DNA from: an uncultured Bacteroidales bacterium | Lineage (GTDB): Bacteria > Bacteroidota > Bacteroidia > Bacteroidales > Paludibacteraceae | Length of the DNA stretch: 64,000 nt | Assembly: GCA_900319005.1 (NCBI GenBank) | Contig: ONMV01000009.1 | Coordinates: forward strand, 1 to 64,000 | Direction: 5' to 3' | Shown here: positions 55,598 to 62,679 of the stretch, piece after piece | Layout: each line of letters begins with the position of its first letter | Numbering within the stretch: position 1 is the first letter of the stretch | The notes under the pieces: model-generated | What the model saw: the letters and a program-made list of their open reading frames with translations, nothing else | What the model was told of the DNA's origin: nothing | The model's database searches: none | Translations under genes and position numbers: made by a program

Positions 55598-58494
55598 AAC
55601 ATTTGTATGTTTTCGTTAAGTGATGTACTGTTGACGGACTTGATATAGATCAATTCCCAGGTCTTGTTGACGTTCCGGTAAGTTGTGTTAGCCATATAAC
55701 GTCCGTCTTTTTGCTTGAACAAGTGACCATCGGGATTGAGTTCTTCGAGGTCATCGCAGTACTCGATATAGCATTTGATAGCCTGCAGCCATCCGTTTTT
55801 ACCTTTCTTCTCTTCCCGGCGCTCGATGGAGTTGCAATAGTCTTCATAAGCAGCCTGTCGAATGACCGGCGCGTCAATGAAGCGTCCTTTGCGGTCGAAG
55901 AATTCTCTCGCCCATACCAGGAACGGCTCACCCATCTTGTTCCGGAGAATTCGTTTATTGATGGACTCCATCGGGGGACGGATGGCCGGTACGTTCTGTG
56001 CTAAGCAGCTCAGATAGTATTGTAGGCAATCGATGAAGAAGTTAATATCGGCGTTATACTCGTCTTCGGTATAGTCATCTCCGAAAAGTTCTCCGAGTTC
56101 TTGGTTCACTCTTTTGTCCTCTTTGTAGTCGGTATCGCTCGACATGACGTGATAATAGTCCGAGAATGCTACGAAGAGTATTCGGGCCATTGTGGATGCG
56201 TCATTGTTCGGTATCGGGAAGTTAGAGGTAAATACAATGTTCGGTGCATCTTCGTATTTGAGCTCGAAGGACTTTTCGTTCTTCGGGTTTACCGTTATAG
56301 AACCGGTAATCATTGTATAGAATGTATCGAAATCGAAGCCCTTGCGAGCGTCATCGATGACGAGTATATCGGTCTTCTTGCTTACACGATCCATGAAGTG
56401 GTTGTTATCGGTAAGTTTGCTCTCACGTCCAGGCAGCGTGACGAGTTCGGCAAGGCCGAGTTTCTCGAAGCATTGAAACATCAGACTTTTACCGCTTCGT
56501 CCGTTAGATACACCCTCTGAGTTGTTTTTCCACTCCATAGCCCATATCGCCTTGGCGGATGAGGCTATTTTGTACTGGTGCATCAGGTAGCCGATCACGT
56601 ATAACTTGTTTAGGAGTGAGAGCGCCTGGTGGTACCATGCGTCTTCTATCTTCTGCAGTCGCGGACCGTATATGTTGAACTGGTTGGCTTCTGCGTAGGC
56701 CTTTTGGTCTTTGGCGCGTTCTTCCGGGTCTTTGATCCCGGAGTCGAACTTTTCAAGTTCTTCGCGCCAGTAAAGACGGCTGGCATTGATGAGATAGCGC
56801 ATGACCTTGGACGGGTTATTCTCGAGATTGACTTTGATAGTCGATTCTTCCCAGTCGAAGGTAAAAGACGGTTTGAGTCTTTTGAAGCGGTGTGGGATGA
56901 TTTTGTTATCCCATACATACTTGTTATTGTTCGGTCTGTATGTAATGGTGATACCGCTGTCTTCGGGTGCAGCCGTCTTTTCCATGTTGTTCTGCACTGT
57001 GCAGCACACGTTTTGGAAGAAGAGCGTGCGTCCATCTTTCGATGAAGCCTCGAAGTCGATGTCGATAGGGTCGAGATCGTCGAAGAGGTTTTTGGAGGTC
57101 TTTCGGGAGTTGATATAGGTTTCCAGGACGGTATTGTCGGCTTGGAGTTCCCGTAAGGACCGGCGAACGAAGTCTCGGATTTGCGAGGCTTCGTACTCTG
57201 TTACGGTGTACCCGGAGATTCGGATGTACTTTGTTTCCTTGGTAATATCGTCCTTGTACTTATGGAAGCCGTTAATGCGCAGGAAGTAGAGAAGACTGAG
57301 ACTATTCATTTCAATCTTGTTGTTTTTGGGATTGATAGACCAGAACTTGGCGCATTGTGCCATGTTCAAGATCTTCTCGAATTCCGAACGTGCAGGGCGT
57401 AGCTCGATGAAGTCGCGCAAGTCCTTGCACGGGCGCATACGCGAATCCTTATATTGTTTGAGCCATGACGGCAATTCTACTGTGTACAGGTCGATATACT
57501 CGCGTGCGAGTTCAAGACCTTTCTCTGTGCCGGTATCGTCGCTATCAGGTACATTGTAGATTTTGTCTGCGAGTTTGCGAAGCGACATCATATCGTCGTT
57601 ATTCTTCTTCGCAGATTCCGAGTTGAACCATATAGGAACGTATCCCATGCCGGCAAGGCACATAGCATCGCGTTCGCCGGAGCAGATGATGATCTTATCG
57701 AGTACATAGCTGAAATCTCGCTCGGCAAGTCCCCAGTTCTCGGGTTTTGCTCTGCCGTCGTTATCGAGTTCCTTTTTGTAGCGCTGTACTCTTTTGTCCA
57801 GTTCTGCTTTGGCTTCTTCGAGTCCGAAAATGTAATTGAGCGGCTTTTGTCCGATCGAGAAGAAGCGAAAGGCCTTGTTGGTCTCGAAGGGTTTGTATAT
57901 CTTTTGGAAACTGCCGCATTCGTGCATAAAGATGGGATAGTCCTCTGTGGAGGTAAAGGTGGTCACGCGTAAGCAACCTTTCTTTTGGTCAAATTTGCAG
58001 ATGGAATACCATGCAAGTGCGTAGTACTTGTATTTTTCCATTGTTTCTTTCTTGACCACCGGTCCCATGACTGCGAGTTCTGCGGCAGTAATTTCGCGCT
58101 TTTCAAACTTGACGTCGCCATCTTTCTCATCCGGATTGGCATCACGGGTAGAGATTTTGGGTTTATTGACGGACTCTTTGAGGGAGTAGTCCACTCCGTA
58201 GAGTTCTGCCAATTTATGGATGGCTTCTGAGAAGAAACGTATGTTGTTCTCGTGCATGAAAGCGTCGATTGCATTAAAAGTAGTATCGTCACCGAAATCT
58301 TTTACGATCCAGTAACGTTCCTTTCCGTTTTCAATGAGTTTGAATGAGGCGCTTGCTGTTTTTTCGTTGCGAAGTTTGATATATCCTTTGCCGTTTTTTT
58401 GCGCAAATATCTCTCGGGCTTCCGGATATAGGTCTTCAAATATTCTTCGCCCTCCGTCCGTTGCTTCAAGGACGGCTGATTTTAAGTCTATCAT
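55594..58494 (-). CDS. Primase-helicase (CHC2-like/TOPRIM + SF3 helicase)
   Basis: A 966-residue replication protein starting at 58494 (MIDLKSAVLEATDGG), ATGA-coupled to the upstream gene. Residues 35-100 resemble the CHC2-type start of DnaG-like primases (VKDFGDDTTFNAIDAF) without zinc cysteines. TOPRIM signatures are SGERDAM (272-278) and PDSDDTG (316-322). An SF3/D5-like helicase follows with Walker A SNGRSGKS (663-670), Walker B DILVIDD (709-715) and NIVFTSN (752-758). It would prime and unwind viral DNA. No DNA polymerase is encoded, so host polymerase III is presumably recruited. Confidence 0.9.
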   Translation of the reverse strand: MIDLKSAVLEATDGGRRIFEDLYPEAREIFAQKNGKGYIKLRNEKTASASFKLIENGKERYWIVKDFGDDTTFNAIDAFMHENNIRFFSEAIHKLAELYGVDYSLKESVNKPKISTRDANPDEKDGDVKFEKREITAAELAVMGPVVKKETMEKYKYYALAWYSICKFDQKKGCLRVTTFTSTEDYPIFMHECGSFQKIYKPFETNKAFRFFSIGQKPLNYIFGLEEAKAELDKRVQRYKKELDNDGRAKPENWGLAERDFSYVLDKIIICSGERDAMCLAGMGYVPIWFNSESAKKNNDDMMSLRKLADKIYNVPDSDDTGTEKGLELAREYIDLYTVELPSWLKQYKDSRMRPCKDLRDFIELRPARSEFEKILNMAQCAKFWSINPKNNKIEMNSLSLLYFLRINGFHKYKDDITKETKYIRISGYTVTEYEASQIRDFVRRSLRELQADNTVLETYINSRKTSKNLFDDLDPIDIDFEASSKDGRTLFFQNVCCTVQNNMEKTAAPEDSGITITYRPNNNKYVWDNKIIPHRFKRLKPSFTFDWEESTIKVNLENNPSKVMRYLINASRLYWREELEKFDSGIKDPEERAKDQKAYAEANQFNIYGPRLQKIEDAWYHQALSLLNKLYVIGYLMHQYKIASSAKAIWAMEWKNNSEGVSNGRSGKSLMFQCFEKLGLAELVTLPGRESKLTDNNHFMDRVSKKTDILVIDDARKGFDFDTFYTMITGSITVNPKNEKSFELKYEDAPNIVFTSNFPIPNNDASTMARILFVAFSDYYHVMSSDTDYKEDKRVNQELGELFGDDYTEDEYNADINFFIDCLQYYLSCLAQNVPAIRPPMESINKRILRNKMGEPFLVWAREFFDRKGRFIDAPVIRQAAYEDYCNSIERREEKKGKNGWLQAIKCYIEYCDDLEELNPDGHLFKQKDGRYMANTTYRNVNKTWELIYIKSVNSTSLNENIQML

Positions 58495-58799
58495 AAGATG
58501 AAGCTTTTTATAATTTTTTCTATGGTACTTACTGCTTCCGGTACATTGACGTCGTTGTCTAAGCATCGGATGAATATCTCTCCTTTTGCACAGATAGCCG
58601 GTAGGAGTTCATAACAGTAGTTGTAGGCGTGATGAAGTTTTACTCCTAAACAATGTATATTTGTCTTCTTCTCCCGGTCTTCAATTAGGTCTTTTAGTAT
58701 CAGAATGTTTTCTTGGTCATTGGCAATGACATTGACCGAATAAATAAATTCTCCTTTCGATTTGTCGAAGTTGACATCGATTGTTAGTAACTTAGTCAT
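58491..58799 (-). CDS. Hypothetical early protein (102 aa)
   Basis: Start at 58799 (MTKLLTIDVNFDKSKGEFIY). Alternating strands and helices, ferredoxin-like pattern, with HCLGVKLHHAYNYC. Coupled to the primase gene. Confidence 0.7.
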   Translation of the reverse strand: MTKLLTIDVNFDKSKGEFIYSVNVIANDQENILILKDLIEDREKKTNIHCLGVKLHHAYNYCYELLPAICAKGEIFIRCLDNDVNVPEAVSTIEKIIKSFIL

Positions 58800-59031
58800 A
58801 GATGGGATTGATTTCAAAACGTGTGAGCACGTTGTTGATGGCACATTGGCAGAAGCGGTTAGGAACCGATTTGCCGTTTATCCAAGAAGACCACAGTGCC
58901 CGATCTTTGTGTTCGTTTCTCTGCATGTGGCATTCTTTGAAGATTTCATCTTTGATTTGTTCGTACTTTTCGACGTTGATTTCGCCTGCTATAAGTACGT
59001 TTCTTAGTTGGTTTTTCTTTACTTCGTTCAT
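58792..59031 (-). CDS. Hypothetical first early protein (79 aa)
   Basis: MNEVKKNQLRNVLIAGEINV start; contains ALWSSWINGKSVPNRFCQCA, which could be a helix-turn-helix. As the first gene under the early promoter it could be a regulator; this is inference. Confidence 0.7.
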   Translation of the reverse strand: MNEVKKNQLRNVLIAGEINVEKYEQIKDEIFKECHMQRNEHKDRALWSSWINGKSVPNRFCQCAINNVLTRFEINPIYD

Positions 59032-59075
59032 ATTGGCATAGTATTTGTTTTTACATTATCAAATTGATTGACGGT

Positions 59076-59108
59076 GCAAAATTAACACAAATTTGTGATA
59101 TATGCAAA
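59076..59108 (-). promoter_or_regulatory. Early promoter with embedded operator
   Basis: Minus strand: TTTGCATATATCA (from 59108), 20-bp gap, TAATTTTGC (59084-59076). The perfect palindrome CACAAATTTGTG (59086-59097) fills the spacer. Confidence 0.88.
59086..59097. promoter_or_regulatory. Operator candidate for the Xre repressor
   Basis: CACAAATTTGTG, a 12-bp perfect palindrome. Same half-sites (CACA and TGTG) and the same position in the promoter as in the structural-operon promoter. Confidence 0.7.
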
Positions 59109-59161
59109 TTTTTTTGAATAATTTTTTCAAAAATAACACAATTTATCTAAAATTTTTTAAT

Positions 59162-59170
59162 TAACTTTGC
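59162..59170 (+). promoter_or_regulatory. Repressor promoter -7 box, predicting a leaderless mRNA
   Basis: TAACTTTGC ends three bases before the ATG at 59174, so transcription would start at or within a base or two of the start codon. No TTTG lies at the -33 position, so this promoter may need activation. Confidence 0.65.
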
Positions 59171-59173
59171 AGT

Positions 59174-59500
59174 ATGGTTGAGATTCTTAAAAACATTGAA
59201 GCCGTCCGTAAGGAAAGGCGTGTAAAACAAGAGCTTATTGCAAAAGAGCTCGGAGTTACCCAATCGGCATATTCTAATTATGTCAATCGAAACATGGATA
59301 TTCCCTTTAGCAGATTATCACAGATTGCTAATATTTTGGGTGTCGATGTAGTTGATATTATCAAGTATCCGGAGCATTTTGTTCCGGAATCTGCGCAGCG
59401 AGGTTGCGAGCAATGCGCAGAGAAGGATAAGATTATTTCCCAGATGAGCAATTATATAGAGTTGCTGCAGGGAAAGGTCGTAATGGTTAAGAAAAAATAA
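59174..59500 (+). CDS. Xre-family (Cro/cI-type) repressor
   Basis: A 108-residue protein. The helix-turn-helix lies at about residues 8-62 (RRVKQELIAKELGVTQSAYS, LSQIANILGVDVVDI). The C-terminal part has CEQCAEKDKIISQM and a leucine-rich helix for dimerisation. Divergent from the early operon across a 140-bp control region, it is the likely lysogeny repressor. The next gene starts on its stop codon (TAATG). Confidence 0.88.
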   Translation: MVEILKNIEAVRKERRVKQELIAKELGVTQSAYSNYVNRNMDIPFSRLSQIANILGVDVVDIIKYPEHFVPESAQRGCEQCAEKDKIISQMSNYIELLQGKVVMVKKK

Positions 59501-59838
59501 TGAGTGCTATGGTTGGAGAAGCGATGGATCATATGGCGAAGTATCTTCGGTATGGTAAGAAGGATGTGTATAGTCCCGTGATAACGAAGTTTGAATGGGA
59601 CGGTCACGATAATGCGTACTGGGCTTTCTATGGCAAGGAAATTGCTTTTGGGTATAGTTCCCGAAGAATGCTCTTTGCGGTATGTGGTCGCTCTTTCGAT
59701 GACGTGCTTGATAAGTTTGTCAAGTTATATATGGATTATGAAGCGGAGGGCTATATTCGCGATAAGCGTTGGTATGGCCCTGCGCCTCATACTTTTAATT
59801 TCGCTGATAATAAGTGCGACCATAGTCTGATTGAGTGA
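59500..59838 (+). CDS. Repressor-cassette protein, paralogue of the next gene (112 aa)
   Basis: Contains KKDVYSPVITKFEWDGHDNA, RRMLFAVCGRSFDDVLDKFV and a Trp-Tyr-Gly-Pro end. Co-transcribed with the repressor. It aligns over most of its length with the downstream protein, which indicates a tandem duplication. Function unknown; superinfection immunity or host defence are possible. Confidence 0.75.
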   Translation: MSAMVGEAMDHMAKYLRYGKKDVYSPVITKFEWDGHDNAYWAFYGKEIAFGYSSRRMLFAVCGRSFDDVLDKFVKLYMDYEAEGYIRDKRWYGPAPHTFNFADNKCDHSLIE

Positions 59839-60143
59839 TGGATTACTTTAAGCGTTTTGACGATATAGATAAGGTGCTTGTATATAAGAGGGAAGTATAT
59901 GTCCCCATCATTTACAAGCACGATGATGTGTTCGAAAGTAGCTCTGTGTGGGTGATGTATGCGAAGCGCAATGCACAATCGTTTGGTAGGAAAGTCCTGT
60001 TTGCTGTTAATGCCGGTTGTTTGGAACGTGGGCTTGCAAAGTTCGTAACCTTGTACGATGAGTATTGCGCAAGTAAAGTAATAGTTGAAGGTCAATGGAA
60101 CGGCAAGGAGCCGTATGTTATAGATTTCGATATAAAAGCGTAA
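59838..60143 (+). CDS. Repressor-cassette protein, paralogue of the previous gene (101 aa)
   Basis: Start at 59838 (MDYFKRFDDIDKV), overlapping the previous stop (TGATG). The matching blocks are KREVYVPIIYKH, KVLFAVNAGCLERGLAKFVT and QWNGKEPYVIDF. Last gene before the right attachment site; as the lysogenic transcript carries it, it is expected to be expressed in the prophage state. Confidence 0.75.
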   Translation: MDYFKRFDDIDKVLVYKREVYVPIIYKHDDVFESSSVWVMYAKRNAQSFGRKVLFAVNAGCLERGLAKFVTLYDEYCASKVIVEGQWNGKEPYVIDFDIKA

Positions 60144-60325
60144 CAAAAGTGTAACAAGTGTTACGCAAATGTAACAAGAATTATAAACATAAAACCACTG
60201 TAGAAAAAGGTGTTGGGACAGGCGAATGTAGCCGGGGGTTCGAATCCCCCACTCTCCGCCAGAGCCTGATAATAAAGGCTTAGCATGAAAGTGGTAGTTG
60301 TGAGGTGTTACAGACTTGTAACAAA
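60141..60325. promoter_or_regulatory. GTAAC boxes around the right attachment sites
   Basis: GTAAC occurs four times or more between 60141 and 60177 (with one inverted copy, GTTAC) and again as GTTAC and GTAAC at about 60307-60322, either side of attachment repeat 3. This mirrors the left end. Confidence 0.6.
60233..60259. repeat. Attachment-site repeat 3, likely right end of the provirus
   Basis: CGGGGGTTCGAATCCC with one T-to-C difference in the following base, then CACTCTCCGC. Confidence 0.85.
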
Positions 60326-60357
60326 AGTTTGGATCATCATCGAGGATTATGTGTTCT

Positions 60358-60386
60358 CGGGGGTTCGAATCCCTCACTCTCCGCAA
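60358..60386. repeat. Attachment-site repeat 4
   Basis: Twenty-nine bases identical to repeat 1, 125 bp after repeat 3. The 60260-60357 segment resembles an attachment arm with GTAAC boxes but no gene. Confidence 0.88.
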
Positions 60387-60424
60387 AGCGAAGAGCTCGG
60401 GAAATCGGGTGATTTGCAGAAACG

Positions 60425-60456
60425 ATAAACGGAAGTCTTTGGGCTTCCGTTTATTA
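60425..60456 (+). terminator. Terminator, probably of the original tRNA transcript
   Basis: ATAAACGGAAG, loop TCTTTGGG, CTTCCGTTTAT followed by TATT. In the uninterrupted chromosome it would lie shortly after tRNA-Ser. Confidence 0.7.
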
Positions 60457-60738
60457 TTGGGCGATAGGTCTGACATAGAGAGCTCGCTCTTATATGGCAG
60501 ACATAGCGGACAATAATAGCAGACACATCGTGTCGTTTAGTTTTAGCAAATCATTCGGTTTCCCGTGCTCTCGCTTTGCCCAGGATGCCGCCGGCAGGCA
60601 TTAGGGTTTTCGAGGTGGGCGGCATAGCCGCTCGGTGCCCTCGAATCCCTCACTCTCCTATGTTATATAAAAGGAAATGCGTTAATTCGGTTTGGCACGT
60701 TATTTGTAGGATTTGAGGTAAATTAAATTTGACGTATT
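60457..60738. other. Intergenic region with a partial attachment repeat
   Basis: No gene. An 18-bp piece of the tRNA 3' end, TCGAATCCCTCACTCTCC, is at 60641-60658, and short inverted repeats such as GGGCGGCATAGCCGC precede it. This suggests a further, older integration at the same site. Confidence 0.6.
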
Positions 60739-62586
60739 ATGAAACATCTTTTATCATTTTGTCTGGTGGTTTTGCTGAGTGTAGTGCCCGGTCAGGCATG
60801 CATTAAGAAGGCTCCTTCTTTGACATCGCCTCTTACGATAATTGTGATGGACACCACGCAGGCTTTGTTGGCAAATGCAGAAATTCGTGTGGGCAAAACA
60901 GTCTATCGTACCTCATGGGACGGACGTGTACGCTTGGAACCGGATCAGTTGAAAGGAGTCTCTAAATTATTGATTTCTTGCGATAATCATGACTCGAAAA
61001 AGCTTGTCCTCTCTGATGCAATTTCTCCTGTATCTGAGGTTCGGTTGGTGCCCAAAAAGCAGAAAAAGCCCAATGATCATGCGGTTCTCTTAGGTGGTGT
61101 TCGGTCTCGTCGTGGAATAGATGAGGTGATGTATAGAACCTCCGCGATGGGTGTAAAGGCAGATTATGCCGTTATGAATTCTGCTGCTCTGCCGGAGGCT
61201 GCCAAAGAGGTAATGCCCCTTCCGATGCCCGGACATAGCGAGCAGGTTGTTGCCGGTAAACTGACTGCGGGTGAGGTCAATGATTTTGCCAAGTGGTATT
61301 TCTGGCCAAGCATAATCGACGGCAGCCATCAACGTTTCGTTGATACATGGAAGATTTCGCCTCGTCACCGTTATACGGTACAGGTTATGAACCGGAACGG
61401 TTATCCCTTAGCTTCTCGTGCTGTGAGCCTTTTGGATAATAGTGGTAATACGCTCTTTCAGGCGGTTACGGATAACACCGGAAAAGCGGAACTGTGGTAT
61501 CAGTTGCTCGGCAGTCAGCTTTGTGGCAAGCATGTGGATTTCCAAATCCGTGTAGATGATCAGACGCAGGTTGCGAAACAATGGGTGGAAGGCGGAAATA
61601 CCTTTGTTATGGATGAAGAATGCGGCGAATCTCAAATGTCCACTCTCACATCTCCCAATTCCAATGACGTAGATGTGATGTTTGTCTTCGATGCCACCGG
61701 CTCGATGGGCGACGAACTGCGTTACCTGTGTGCGGAGATGAAAGATGTCATTGCACGATCGAAAGAGGCGACTGGCGGACTTTCCATCCGTACCGGAGCT
61801 GTGGTTTATCGGGATCATGGGGATGATTACGTAACGCGTATCTCACGTCTGACGGATGATATAACGACTACGCAGACTTTTATTGACAAACAGGAGGCGC
61901 AAGGAGGTGGAGATTATCCCGAGGCGGTTCCGGAAGCGCTCATGGCAGCGATGAATAGCGCCGGATGGAATGAGTACGCACGTGCGCGCATCGCGTTCCT
62001 TATTTTAGATGCTCCCGCTCATCAGGATTCCGCTACGATTGCTTTGTTGCATGAGCAGGTTCTCAATGCCGCTGCGTTGGGCGTACGGATAGTGCCTGTC
62101 GTTTGTAGCGGTATAGGAGAGAGTGGGGAATATCTGATGCGATCCATCGCTTTGGCTACCAACGGCACCTCGTTCTTCCTCACGGACGATTCTGGTATCG
62201 GTCATACGCATCTCAAACCGACTACCGACACTCTCACCGTCGAGCACCTCAACGATATGATGGTACGTACCATAGTGGAGTTTAGCACGATGCCGAGTTG
62301 TCTCAATGACCCTATAAATGACCAAATGGTAAATGGCCAAATGGTAAATGACTTTATTCCTAATCCATTCGAAACGAGCGACTTGGAGAGCGGAGAGGTG
62401 ACAGTTCCTTATGGTGAAGGAATACTCTATATAGTTGATATATCCGGTAAGTTAATACGGATTGTGGAAGGTTCGTTTGATAGCTACCAATTACCGATAA
62501 CCAATCATCAATTACCGATTGGCATCTATTTCATCAAGGCATATATTAATGGTCAATGGTACACCCGGAAGATCCTTGTACATTAG
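60739..62586 (+). CDS. Secreted vWA-domain protein with possible type IX sorting tail
   Basis: A 615-residue protein with a signal peptide (about 1-20; a Cys at 21 could be lipidated), beta-sandwich modules (about 30-105 and 205-300), a von Willebrand A domain with the MIDAS motif FDATGSMGDE (about 316-325) and a C-terminal segment (about 540-615) resembling the Por secretion sorting domain (LYIVDISGKLIR; PIGIYFIKAYINGQWYTRKI). Simple DNA repeats encode INDQMVNGQMVND and QLPITNHQLPIG within the tail. Function probably adhesive or protein-binding. Confidence 0.82.
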   Translation: MKHLLSFCLVVLLSVVPGQACIKKAPSLTSPLTIIVMDTTQALLANAEIRVGKTVYRTSWDGRVRLEPDQLKGVSKLLISCDNHDSKKLVLSDAISPVSEVRLVPKKQKKPNDHAVLLGGVRSRRGIDEVMYRTSAMGVKADYAVMNSAALPEAAKEVMPLPMPGHSEQVVAGKLTAGEVNDFAKWYFWPSIIDGSHQRFVDTWKISPRHRYTVQVMNRNGYPLASRAVSLLDNSGNTLFQAVTDNTGKAELWYQLLGSQLCGKHVDFQIRVDDQTQVAKQWVEGGNTFVMDEECGESQMSTLTSPNSNDVDVMFVFDATGSMGDELRYLCAEMKDVIARSKEATGGLSIRTGAVVYRDHGDDYVTRISRLTDDITTTQTFIDKQEAQGGGDYPEAVPEALMAAMNSAGWNEYARARIAFLILDAPAHQDSATIALLHEQVLNAAALGVRIVPVVCSGIGESGEYLMRSIALATNGTSFFLTDDSGIGHTHLKPTTDTLTVEHLNDMMVRTIVEFSTMPSCLNDPINDQMVNGQMVNDFIPNPFETSDLESGEVTVPYGEGILYIVDISGKLIRIVEGSFDSYQLPITNHQLPIGIYFIKAYINGQWYTRKILVH

Positions 62587-62623
62587 AAAATTTTCTAAAA
62601 ACGATAAAAAATAATGGCATATG

Positions 62624-62656
62624 CTTGCATATGTCATTTTTTTGTTGTACCTTTGC
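62624..62656 (+). promoter_or_regulatory. Promoter of the DUF349 gene
   Basis: CTTGCATATGTCA (from 62624), 20-bp gap, TACCTTTGC (62648-62656); ATG at 62680. Confidence 0.85.
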
Positions 62657-62679
62657 AGCCGCAAAGGTTAATTAATTAT

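Larger units (their letters stand above)
20799..60259. mobile_element. 39.4-kb integrated provirus of a putative tailless, membrane-containing virus
   Basis: Bounded by tRNA-Ser 3'-end repeats, with an integrase at one end and a Xre repressor cassette at the other. It encodes a primase-helicase, clamp- and SSB-like proteins, an FtsK/HerA-type ATPase, a candidate capsid protein, a zincin, a muralytic protein, about twenty single-span membrane proteins or lipoproteins and a spike-like repeat protein. No terminase, portal, tail or conjugation genes were seen. It is similar in GC content to the host and shares its promoter type. An excisable non-viral element is possible, but the structural block argues against it. 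Confidence 0.8.

Noticed and set aside
20799-60259. Integrative conjugative element or plasmid instead of a virus
   Set aside because: No relaxase, coupling protein or type IV secretion genes; PcfJ/PcfK-like genes alone do not show conjugation.
20799-60259. Ordinary tailed prophage
   Set aside because: I looked for terminase, portal, HK97-type capsid, tail tube, tape measure and baseplate proteins and saw none.
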